From Pleodorina starrii (lineage: Eukaryota; Chlorophyta; Chlorophyceae; Chlamydomonadales; Volvocaceae): a stretch of DNA of 64,000 nucleotides. Below, one piece after another: positions 30,601-36,400 of this stretch (positions are counted from its first letter, which is position 1; the number at the start of each line of letters is the position of its first letter). The position numbers and the translations under genes are program-made. Below the pieces are notes generated by a model. That model did no database searches. It was not told where the DNA came from and saw only the letters and a list, made by a program, of their open reading frames with translations. The stretch covers positions 4,402,001 to 4,466,000 of the forward strand of contig BRXU01000001.1 in NCBI GenBank assembly GCA_030267565.1, read 5' to 3'.

Positions 30601-32585
30601 AGAAGTGTTAGTACGCTGGTGAACGGGTCGAGCGTTGCGTTGAGGTGGGCCGTGGTGAGTCCTACTGCGGCGCAGGCGGTGAGTAGGTGCCGCGTGTGGC
30701 GCGCCGCGAGTGGCACCGCTTGGAGCCCAGGGGTAACGATGGGGATTCCCAGGGTTAGGATTGGCACGTGTGCGTCGGCTGTAGCAAGTAGCCAGCACAG
30801 CGACGCTAGGGCCAGGAGAGACGTTGCTGCCCGCGCGTATAGGCCTGGGGAGTTCTGTACCGTTCGGACTGCTGAGCGGGTGACAAGTGCAGCATGCAAG
30901 ATTGCCTTCACAGATGTTATTCCTGCCGGTATAACTATGAGAACTGTGACAACGTATGCCAGTCCATAGAGTGTCAGGGCCCCTAGCACGAGCCAGATCG
31001 CCTCAGTCAGTGGGGATAGTGAGACTGCAAGCGCTCCAGGGATCAGAGTGTACGGAAGGAGGATGATGCAGTACCAGCCCTGTCGCCATTCGGACAGCGT
31101 TCGAATTGCGCTCCCTTTGACGGTGAATGTCCGTTTCACTACGTTGCATGTTCGCCGGGCAAGGTTGCCGCCCCACGCGTAGGCCAGGTAGGCGCAGCCT
31201 AGCGCGCAGCCGACAGAGATGGTGTCGACAGTCGCATAGGATACGTCTGCCGCGAGGTGGAGGGTCAGGTCCGCCACCGATAGGGCTATCTTCGCGGTCA
31301 GCAGCCCGGTGTTGCAGGCTAGCCACACGATGGTGGCCATGACATATGCTGTGCCCGTCGAGAGGTTTTGCAATATTCGTAATGCACCCTGCCAGGTGGT
31401 GCACGGCTTGGGGAAAGATATAAAGCGGGGAGTGGCCGTGCCGCTGGTAGTGCTTCGGTGCTGTACGTCAACGTCAGGTCGTTCGTGTTCCGGTATTCTT
31501 TGGATTGCTTCCTTACTAATCACCGGTTGCTTGATGGGTCTTCTAAGTTGCCCCCATGTTCCTCTTTTTGACCTGTGGCCTTTGTTGGCTACCAAGTCGG
31601 TCGCCCGCCCATTACTTAGGTCTCCGACGTTCCTGCCTTCGTAGCTTTGACATGTTCCCATAACCATGCTTGTGCTGCATCTTGTTATTGTCAAGCTGCG
31701 ATTGCCTGTCTGGTGGTCGCACTCGGGAACTGCCCCTCTGTAGGAGTGATATGTTTCAGGCGCCCTTTCGTAAGTTGCGTTATACTGCCTTATAGATAAC
31801 GGATAAATGTCTGCTACCGGACAAGGCACATTTCTGCCGTTAAGCGTGCTCGCGGTGCTGCCGATACTTCCGATGGGCTGGAGACCCTGGCTGAGCTCGT
31901 CGCCATTCCGGTTACATAATATTGTCCAAATATCATTATAACCGGCTATTGCGACGGGTATGGTATCCTGGCTGGAGGCCTGGGAAATGGTGACCTGGCT
32001 GGAGTCCATCCTCAGGCCCTTGGCCGAACCGTTACGAGCCAACTCTAAAACATTAGAGTAAGTCTTAACGACCTCATACATGGTCGCAGTCGAGAGTGGG
32101 GTCTGGGCTCCCCCGATTTGAGTAATCGGCAGCGTCAGCTGGGCGTTTGTCGCCGCTGCTGAGATCCAAATAGCGCCTACATTTTTGGAGTGTTCTGAGT
32201 GGCAGTTTGTTTGATTGTAAGAGCGGTCTGTGAGACTGGGACGGGTCCCCGCGATAGCTGTCCATGGCCTTCGGGGAGAGTTTGTCTCCCGAAGAATTGG
32301 TGTTCCGTTGGCTCCCATAATGCACCAGCGGCAGTCCTCACGGTCCTTAAATGCCAGTCCGTCCCGCCCCTCCGATCCCTGGCTACAGTCAAAAGACCTT
32401 CGCCAGGTGGGGCAGGGGGATGCAGGAAGCCGAGGGACTGCAGAGTCGCTGGGCGGGCATGCCATAGTCGGCCTGCAGAGTACAAGGCTTATCAGCACGA
32501 GAATAACGTGCTTGCGCCATACCTTTCGCCGACTTCGTGCGCCATCCATGGTCTTGTCACTGGGTTGTGATATCTCCCTATTCAT
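21480..32585 (-). CDS. Retrotransposon polyprotein, copy 2: secretory/membrane module + Josephin + APE + RT + RNase H + CCHC + REL
   Basis: About 3,701 codons run from the ATG at 32585 to the TAA at 21480-21482. Upstream of this ATG the frame stays open only to the element's 5' end, and a GTG further up falls in the target duplication, so 32585 is the first usable start. Residue landmarks from this Met: signal peptide about 12-42; Cys-rich segment with sequons to about 335; RSKR at 338-341; membrane segments about 406-670; Josephin 754-932 (Cys765, His889, Asp904); Pro-rich linker; APE about 1252-1505 (Glu1283, His1493); RT about 1860-2205 (Asp2004, Asp2112-2113); RNase H about 3187-3330 (Asp3192); CCHC from Cys3466; REL with Asp3561 and Glu3593. 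About 980 residues between RT and RNase H have no domain I recognise. A single polyprotein of this size probably needs cleavage; the Josephin protease and RSKR site are candidates, which is inference. Confidence 0.9.
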   Translation of the reverse strand: MNREISQPSDKTMDGARSRRKVWRKHVILVLISLVLCRPTMACPPSDSAVPRLPASPCPTWRRSFDCSQGSEGRDGLAFKDREDCRWCIMGANGTPILRETNSPRRPWTAIAGTRPSLTDRSYNQTNCHSEHSKNVGAIWISAAATNAQLTLPITQIGGAQTPLSTATMYEVVKTYSNVLELARNGSAKGLRMDSSQVTISQASSQDTIPVAIAGYNDIWTILCNRNGDELSQGLQPIGSIGSTASTLNGRNVPCPVADIYPLSIRQYNATYERAPETYHSYRGAVPECDHQTGNRSLTITRCSTSMVMGTCQSYEGRNVGDLSNGRATDLVANKGHRSKRGTWGQLRRPIKQPVISKEAIQRIPEHERPDVDVQHRSTTSGTATPRFISFPKPCTTWQGALRILQNLSTGTAYVMATIVWLACNTGLLTAKIALSVADLTLHLAADVSYATVDTISVGCALGCAYLAYAWGGNLARRTCNVVKRTFTVKGSAIRTLSEWRQGWYCIILLPYTLIPGALAVSLSPLTEAIWLVLGALTLYGLAYVVTVLIVIPAGITSVKAILHAALVTRSAVRTVQNSPGLYARAATSLLALASLCWLLATADAHVPILTLGIPIVTPGLQAVPLAARHTRHLLTACAAVGLTTAHLNATLDPFTSVLTLLALAIWNHPHSHTCNRGCTSNQPAPKYQIPKNPGNPPEHSSRCAHPEYAPCAGRPDRPAKRTRLGGNRGGGHAPSPPADITWPPPGPAAPGAPLYHEKQQRQLCMIHSINNLLGGPYIDPEHILSYCRAMQAHMAAWRLTGALAIWNAAHLPDEGLFSTIVVNHYLRHSVRLQDPGGIPIGDAHIASASCQHAGQTVTLTRNMNINTVVSLLPAHARNWGFIVHLNGHAVAVKKQGECWFIIDSLYDSTQLISPEEPLWPRGEGAVYCLHLRPNREGIATHTDLKEVQLPEDWALPPGGTQQPTQPPPETHTGTPPVDGTQQDAPTDQSPPNQEPMDTDDREGRVTEHPATEPMHMALDPDGRDPDGPPAPNPIWPTQPLEIQVPAEAAEGAPEHRATNAEAARRETGAHPEVRHAAPRVHHGPTARRLNHAVERATTVIQHDAAPRTATAARKRRKIGPAPHTHTILYHLLRNQGLPIRQRETGREATNVNQSAGAQPLDPACRDATPSAPQTQPARDQSARERAAESPPAGRPQPAHQPKKRQQGIARYMQPKTPRAIAHTSPDKQPPPAAADPSPPTPGAPQSGHLKVFTMNTRGLQGHREGVAHMLDEHKPDVIVLTETKLSAHNRRGIVSVKQALRPYQTYMSNRPHPEHNKTREAGVIVGVAERFSGQGSTSAEPVSPGLEGYIGHVRIKTPGSIPLHVLGVYCPADPLIRQAIYEYGQTAATQASAKGEHLIMAGDWNATLHPSDRSTGTCYPADRAHRSFSSSANLNPVVTPRRAYTYTQTQLDHDTHHSRIDDVLLAAHTGTAADKEGTVYEQVYECGGNFDHKPLCTFIPLAGIRLLPAPAAQAAADHAASSWSRIQLPILKESKTRAHMEMEATLTSEIAHLLSALNPAYEAIGHVAEQLERAAGKEEARALLANLRNHDTVRATDVTTLSHELGDLLDRCLGILESHCQQKPPCTGKLHARRGIGRRLARLHNDHKTMKDNLAKALRTDPQEQGAPTLTEGQANGTTPPHPATAPPGTSGTTERATPERSAATQHAATEREEPDAARTLRAAIKETGGEIAKLAREIRATNARKAKKSFQRLLTKKPRHAHRQVLEPDDQPRGIAAIRHPTDGRLCTDSKNILDALHTHFALLARPVSGPRTGKYLPNEAPRNYPWTRPGAQDPLREGLAKWGDAPPSLLPGVLDPHNFRTSIDHLARNKAPGPDGIPNELLQTLPADLQTAIHQLITVMWVKAEIPTHWTKSDTVLIPKKGDPLLIKNKRPIALANTIYKLYTSHITLNIVLYSEQAHIFTEAQEGYLRQRNTERQLQNVLHAIEDAGLTSRDLFLLYIDFTSAFNTIDHDKLLMIMYDLGYPDDLIEVVANLYSRATTRIRTEHGCTADIAIERGTIQGDTLSPVLFIIYMEPLLRWLHSGGRGYQYGCLKAEENERHHFSSGAFADDLVTLTNSVSDMRLQCAKIEQYAQWGALKVNVGKCQLQGILHGRARSDQDLSRGPGTRKYQTALERLLKDQIRIDGSPIPYAPPTASYKYLGVHVTPTLDWAPQVAYVRAEITRRGQGIQESMASPDQRINMIKTLIHPFVAYSLATMAYTPQDIASFDSQMAGIAKRSYDLKMGFPTRAILGPVKQLGLGVGTIRSLYVAKAAKALVLSLNDEGRLGVVTRALLSLQSRYMGDMPVHALKKESRFYTTLKQLTITQEAGIELTDCGKGYERKASTLIHLLAACNSGTEPKTLALLSRCVQPLLELGLDLRVLKDKNTGAHFITTDQLRRIGGRSVGPRHLIALNQLSLALNPAPSVRARAARHRGVTALPPELRAIPSVPIMTDLMNDTQGPTPLPYGNIMRYVVSRPRDTTGAPPPDPSPAAHNLSPDPAAPRREVGSQEGQVRRPAQQREARRHMPRRNATEETMTAYIRRQHPKPTRNITDTTASGWDPRESPLTVTHCEALLRHHDLPGLAAEVGTASQLEEMLRGEREWPTGVALKYGHNINQYLFGEQERVAHIHAQIRKRVEAGPRAAKRQRRDTPRHPTHSTFYQVEWESTVITKGALELYAAHGYLPTATRPYEAAADTATPTGRIEVDWERTEDEGTRLATQDNWNELLNAFRHRLEAAAETAPGRTAPARDQHLNPRQQQGQWASECLNQARGQRLLRQHVEIDVYPGNPDRDIRPTGRYTIQIGKHSDPDPSNRAPWDGSGDTPAGLLEQGVALVYDPQGRCIGTLLDSLLRSLWLRHSDAKCKRPEAHAKLAAAGGFEEDVARLLLRYRDGGGTKTHPVKAAHEQGLGEQFTTRLMNAMGSSTERFASPLNVANCTETYFSRFPEDMLFGANHDAYSQPFTGLSIAHPEPTPEEGHHALRWALGWAEAKKTEATQTATLIVVPTSRTAPYTRYLSHPLVTQVGSIDSLAAKGILQSATLNVDTKPYPVGLTLLLVSNDAGKSHVSSLRQALGMHTTLPAPTGESQPWIAPQWVRKRVRKMTAGAPDQAVPSRKCSNPTPAERRSAHLAFHAANPLRYNAHASIYTDGSVREVEVGNTKMLGLGAAAVDALTGHTLLIDVNPGAYGCQTITRCELSAIHQALTMRRGLPHNQAHLSIWTDSKASLHLIQKMINNPQKLRLSKHRALLEDIVAALKARAVAKLKTSLLKVKAHTGVRYNEEADKAAVQAAILAAQGMLPAEAVIEKADNNPRSKHWWLRKSEGTDVNAGRYANDLNRGIDTLVSQTTHNGYTNETAYVKYVEDALPDLEINASTRTLQRGTGRHRHYKRCLDYLYGQLWNAKLAKLFRMPLVPGGPTSTGYCPVCKDPQTKTRIPDSGAHILGGCQHARMHALYTLRHNQAVQTITRTLSRGAHGGCFIVMDACSMEDKPDYVAGTRLPKWLLPNIPDEDRSKKRPDLLLIPSIPLSDTCSPKYMGPDDPSEHTVHIIEVGYTADTNHTQKQNDKAHQHAELAQMLTAHGWKVCYTKQEAISLGFAGTIRKDLRQLLTSLGTSNEAAKKCCNDLHDHAVRALNAIVAARRQLERDPRQQSTTSADPP
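21666..21953 (-). other. Polyprotein module 7: restriction-like endonuclease (REL/RLE)
   Basis: KKRPDLLLI (Asp near 21905) followed by VHIIEVGYT (Glu near 21809) and downstream Lys/His-rich helix fits the PD-(D/E)xK core of R2-type REL domains, located after RT and a CCHC finger. A second endonuclease in an element that also has APE is diagnostic for Dualen/RandI. Confidence 0.75.
22110..22192 (-). other. Polyprotein module 6: CCHC zinc finger
   Basis: CPVC followed by SGAHILGGCQH gives a C-x2-C ... H-x4-C arrangement just upstream of the REL domain, as in R2-type elements. Confidence 0.75.
22596..23027 (-). other. Polyprotein module 5: RNase H
   Basis: SIYTDGSV, CELSAIHQAL, IWTDSKASL and NEEADKAA supply the D-E-D-D catalytic set, and LLKVKAHTGV is the usual handle before the last Asp. 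The domain is expected to degrade the RNA strand of the cDNA hybrid. Confidence 0.93.
23028..25969 (-). other. Polyprotein spacer between RT and RNase H, no recognised domain
   Basis: About 980 codons stay open and well conserved between the two copies, although they also hold the densest cluster of amino-acid differences (near 24300-25250). The start should be the RT thumb. I cannot assign the rest; it is mixed charged and helical in character without membrane segments. Confidence 0.6.
25970..27008 (-). other. Polyprotein module 4: reverse transcriptase
   Basis: APGPDGIPNELL, LIPKKGD, YIDFTSAFNTIDHDKL, GTIQGDTLSPVLF, FADDLVTLT and YKYLGV give RT blocks in order. The three catalytic Asp residues (near 26576 and 26247-26252) are intact. 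Confidence 0.95.
28070..28832 (-). other. Polyprotein module 3: APE-type endonuclease
   Basis: The motifs MNTRG, LTETK, MAGDWN, SRIDDVL and DHKPL appear in the standard order of exonuclease-endonuclease-phosphatase enzymes of non-LTR elements. The catalytic Glu, Asp, Asn and His are all present. This domain normally nicks target DNA to prime reverse transcription. Confidence 0.9.
29790..30326 (-). other. Polyprotein module 2: Josephin-type cysteine protease (deubiquitinase fold)
   Basis: YHEKQ..QLC.IHSINNLLGG matches the N-terminal Josephin signature (HEKQ..LCA.H.LNNLLQG). The catalytic Cys is at 30291-30293. The second His lies in GHAVAV (29919-29921) and the third residue is Asp in FIIDSLYDS (29874-29876), with the usual spacing. 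Josephins cleave ubiquitin chains. Here the domain could protect the polyprotein or its RNP from degradation, or cut the polyprotein itself; both are inference. Confidence 0.8.
30516..32585 (-). other. Polyprotein module 1: signal peptide, Cys-rich glycosylated region, furin-like site, membrane helices
   Basis: A basic stretch (RSRRKVWRK) and the hydrophobic VILVLISLVL are followed by a likely cleavage near TMA/C. The next 300 residues hold 11 Cys and five N-X-S/T sequons (NGT, NQT, NGS, NAT, NRS), and a further NLS lies just before the first membrane helix. RSKR/G at 31563-31574 fits a furin-type site. From about 31370 to 30580 there are four or more long hydrophobic stretches. The layout is that of a secretory-pathway membrane glycoprotein. 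I recognise no family. It resembles envelope precursors only in layout, not in sequence that I can identify. Confidence 0.6.
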
Positions 32586-32661
32586 AGTTGTCTCTAAAAT
32601 ATTCGCTCGTTTCAGTAGAGCCTCCCTCGCCAGCTTTGCTACCTGCGTTCGGGGGGGGGGA

Positions 32662-32690
32662 TCCACGTCATCAATAAGGTCCTCGTTTGA
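32662..32690 (+). pseudogene. Displaced 3' piece of gene D last exon, with right target-site copy
   Basis: Bases 32662-32673 repeat the 12-bp target. The next codons finish the original FAS1 end (VINKVLV) with TGA at 32688-32690. Joined after 21332 they give a 36-base final exon in frame with exon 6. Confidence 0.82.
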
Positions 32691-33456
32691 GGGGCTTCAG
32701 GTCATCAAATGACCTCCGTCGAGAGCCGTCGAGAGCCGTCGAAAGCGAGGCAGGGACATGACTAAGCTTATTAGAGCTGAGAGTTCGAGAGGAGAGTGTG
32801 AAGAGGAGGGAGTCGTGAAGAGCTGAGGAGGAAGTGTGGAGAGGAGGGAGTCGCGCCGTGCGAACATGTCAACAGCACAGCTGGCCAGTACTCAACAGAT
32901 TGGTGTTCAGACTTTCACGAATGAATTGTTACCCAGGTTGTCACCCGTTGTCGTTCACAGTTGCACAGCATCGTTGCCCCACGCGGGAGGCTGATGGCGT
33001 CTGGATGGATGAGACAGGAGTAGACATGATATTAATGCGGAAAGTGTGGGGATGGTCTCAGCAGGGGGGTTTAACCCGCATCCTCCTACACTAACTGCAT
33101 CCGGCAGAAGGCCAGATGGACTCTTGAGCCTGCCAGTGTGGTTATGTAGCTACGCTGTAATACACCTTGCTTCGCACGCCCCGAAAACACCCCTCGACGC
33201 AGCGTTTTGCTGCGCATAGACAGCACAACGGCGACGCTGCTACCGCCTTTCGCTGATGACAAACGAAAGGGCCGCCGCACGCTGCTACGGAGTGGTAGGA
33301 AAGTGAGTCCTTCATCCACATACAAGCAATGCGATACTGTCTTGGCAGCCGCACAAGTCACACAATACCCCATCGCCACATCGGGCAATAGTTCAGAGTC
33401 ATCACTAGGTGTACAGCATCGCGATCATGCAACACCACCCTCTCACATACGTCGCC
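32691..33456. other. Intergenic region between gene D remnant and the large minus-strand gene
   Basis: It contains a short tandem motif gtcgagagcc (two copies plus gtcgaaagc) near 32718-32745 and a TGTAA at 33156-33160 that might belong to the old gene D transcript. It should also hold the 3' UTR of the large minus-strand gene. No other gene is evident. Confidence 0.45.
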
Positions 33457-36400
33457 TCACAACGCGCCAGCGCCTCTCAGCGCCATCGCCAGCTCCGACT
33501 CGGCGCGCTGAGCCTCCGCCTGAACCTCCTCCACCAGCATCAGCAACGTGCGACTGTCCCACGGGTCGTTCCCAGCAGCGCCACCCGCCGCCGCCGTGCC
33601 GGGCCCAGCAGTGCGACCAAGGCCACTTGCACGACGCGTCACTCCTCGCGACTTGGAGCCATGGCCCTCGATGCTGGCAGACACGGCGTTGACGCCTGAC
33701 CGGCTGCCCCGGCTGCTGAGGACAGCCGCGGCGGCCGCGGCCGGATCGGCGGCCTCCGCCACCGCCGCCAGCAGCTGGTCTCGGAGCTGGTCCGCCTCGC
33801 TCTGGCCCTCGTCCACGTCCCTCGACAGGTCCTGCGAGCGCGGCGGAAACAAGTACAGTTTGGCTAAAAACAACATGAACACATTTAATGGCACACAGGG
33901 AGGCTCTGTGAGCACTACCCCGGCGGCCCAGGCTTGAGGCAAGAGGCGGGCCTGGCAAATGTGCATATGCATGGGACGGCACATCCAATGCCCGCATGAA
34001 CCGCGAAACGCAATCTCAACGGCCAACGGCACCAGACCAAGGCATCGGTCTTTGCTTGACTGGCGCAGCGCAGTTCCATGAAAACGGCAGGCGCCCTCCT
34101 CACCGTTCCCTCCGCGCCCGATGGCGCTGTCGGCCCCTGTTCCGCGGCCGCCGCTTCCAGCGCCGCCAGCAGCTCCCCCACCCGCCGTGCCGCCTCCAGC
34201 GATGCCGCCGCGGCGGCGGACCGCCCCATAGCCGCAGCCGCTGCGTGGTGCTGCTGGTCCTGCAGCCCCAACATGCACGCCAGGTCCCCCGCGTCGGGGC
34301 CCAGCAGGTGCCGTACGTCCTCAACGGACAAGCTGGTCAGCTGGGAGATGTCCAGGGCAGACATGCCGGCGGCGGCCGCCGCCGCCGCGGCGGCGCCCGG
34401 CGGTGCTGCTGCGGGCCCTCCCGTCGCCGCGGCGGCGGCTGGGTGCGGGTGCGCCGTCAGGCGGTCCGCTGCGACGTCCATGGCCGCTACGGCCTGTAGC
34501 AGCACGCGTGACATGCTGCGCAGCGCTTCCAAAAGGTCGCCCGCGCGGCGGCGCAACGCGCCGCCTGCGGCCGCCGCCTGGCGCCGCGCCGCCGCCTCGC
34601 GCCGGGTCATGAGGTCCAGCTGCTTGGTGGCGCCAGACAGATGGGTGCGCTCCTGCGGGGCCATGTTTGACGGCGTTTGGGGGTTGCGGCGGGCAGAGTT
34701 GGGTGCGGGCAGCAGCATGCGGCGGGCCGCCATTGAAACGTACAGCACGACAACGCTTCTGCACTTGCACAAGGACATACAATGAGGCAGAAATTGTAAA
34801 CCGCAAGAACTCTTGGTGTCAAGGTGGACGGCGTCGCCGTGACCCCCCGCCTACCTCCCCGACTCCAACGCCCCGATCCAACCACCCCCACCACCAACAC
34901 GCCAACATTGAGCTAAGGACTCGCTTATCCGCTTCCCGGACCACCGTACCTTGTCCAGGTCAGACAGGGCCGCCCGCAGCGCCGCCTCCCGCTTGGCCAG
35001 CTCCGTCCGCAGCCGTCCGCTGCTCCGCCGCAGCGCCTCCAGCTCCTCGCCGCCCGCCTCCGCAGCGGCGCTGCCGGCCGCCAGCGACGCCTGCGACGCC
35101 TCCAGCCGCTCCCGCAGCTCCTTCACCAACGAGTCCTTGCGCGCCAGCGCCGCCGCCAGGGAGCGCGCGCGCGCCTCGGCGCCGGCCTCCTCCGCGGCGG
35201 CCAGCGCCTGCTTCTGAGTCAGCGCCTCCAGCTCCTCCACCCGGCGCTTCAGGTCCCTGCTCGGGGACACGTGGCGCGGCACGGCATGCCTTAGGGCTGC
35301 GGCAACTCAGGGACCGCGTCAAGAAGGTAAACCCCATATCATGCGCCCGCCGTTCCCTCACCCTCCCCTCACCCATCACACACGCGCGCTCGCCTCACCT
35401 GACCAGCGCGGCCTTCCGCTCCACCGCGGCCTTGGCCTCCCGAAGCTTCGCCTCGACGCCCTGCCGCGCCTCCCGCTCCGCCTCCAGGGCACACGTGGCC
35501 GCGCGGGCGTTGGCGGTGGCCGCCTCGAGCGCCGCCTGCAGCGGATCGTCCTCACCACCACACCCTAAGGCGCCATGACCCTGTCCCTGTCCCTGACCCT
35601 GTCCTGCCGGCGCCAGCCGCACGTTCAGGTTCATTTCCTCCATGTGCTCATGAGGGAAGGTACCATAGCCGTGCGGCGGCGGGATGGGGGCGCCCAGGCC
35701 GCCGCCGCTGGTTCCGGAGCCCAGGCCGGCGGGGGCTCCGCTGCTGGAGAAGGAGGCGCGCAGCGACGGACCCGTGGGTCCGGCCGCCGGTGCGGTCGCG
35801 AAGCGGTTCGTGCGCGCACGCATGGCGGCGGTCGGGAGGGCTGCCGAGGGGCCGCCTCCCATTGTGGCGTCCATGGACTGAACTGTGGAACCCGGCTGCG
35901 CCATTGCGAGGCTCTGGCAGGGGGAGAGGGAGTGAGCGCGGCGGGGCAGGGAGCAAAACAATGCTAGGAGGCGGAGGGAGGAAGGGAACTGACAGAGGGG
36001 GAGCAGCAAGGGGCAGAGCGAGGAGCCGTTGAGAGAGGACTGGCCAATCGTGGGTACAGGGACGTTGTACCGTTTATACCGTGTGATCTGCATCCCGAGC
36101 GTCCGCGCGCCCCCTTGGGCCCTTGCCCAAGACGGAGCACGGGGGCGGCTGGGCAGGCAACCCCCAAACGCCCGCGCCCGCGCCCACGCGTCCCGTCACC
36201 CTGCACCGCACCTGCAGCGCCTGCAGCGCCTTCTGCCGCCTCGCGTTCTCCGCCCTCGCCCCCTTGAGCTGCTCCCGGCAGGCGGCCAGCTCCGCCTGCA
36301 GCTGCCGGTGCTCCTCCTGCGGGCCACCGCATCCCCATCCGCATTCGCATACGTGCGCAGCCCCGTCCCATGAGTCGACACTCGGCAGCGGCGGCTGTGT

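Larger units (their letters stand above)
21333..32661 (-). mobile_element. Dualen/RandI-like non-LTR retrotransposon, copy 2, full or near full length
   Basis: This is an 11.3-kb element antisense to gene D, with an (ATT)n tail at the left and a run of ten C (element strand) at its 5' end by 32651-32660. It carries one continuous frame with no break. It has no LTRs, and it has both an APE and a restriction-like endonuclease around the RT, the hallmark of the Dualen/RandI clade. It is about 99% identical in protein to copy 1 where they overlap. The two copies have different target duplications, so they are independent recent insertions. With an intact frame, all catalytic residues and an exact target duplication, it may be active. 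Confidence 0.93.

Noticed and set aside
21333..32661. LTR retrotransposon or endogenous virus as the identity of copy 2
   Set aside because: There are no terminal repeats, integrase, or aspartic protease. The tail, target duplications, 5' truncation of copy 1, and APE/REL domains fit a non-LTR element.
32586..32666. GTG start at 32666 for the copy 2 polyprotein
   Set aside because: That codon lies in the host target duplication, and GTG is not a normal nuclear start. The first ATG inside the element is at 32585.
33915..34103. Continuation of exon 34652-34104 into a longer frame
   Set aside because: A good donor (gtgagg) ends the exon at 34104, and only splicing joins in phase to the final exon at 33831.
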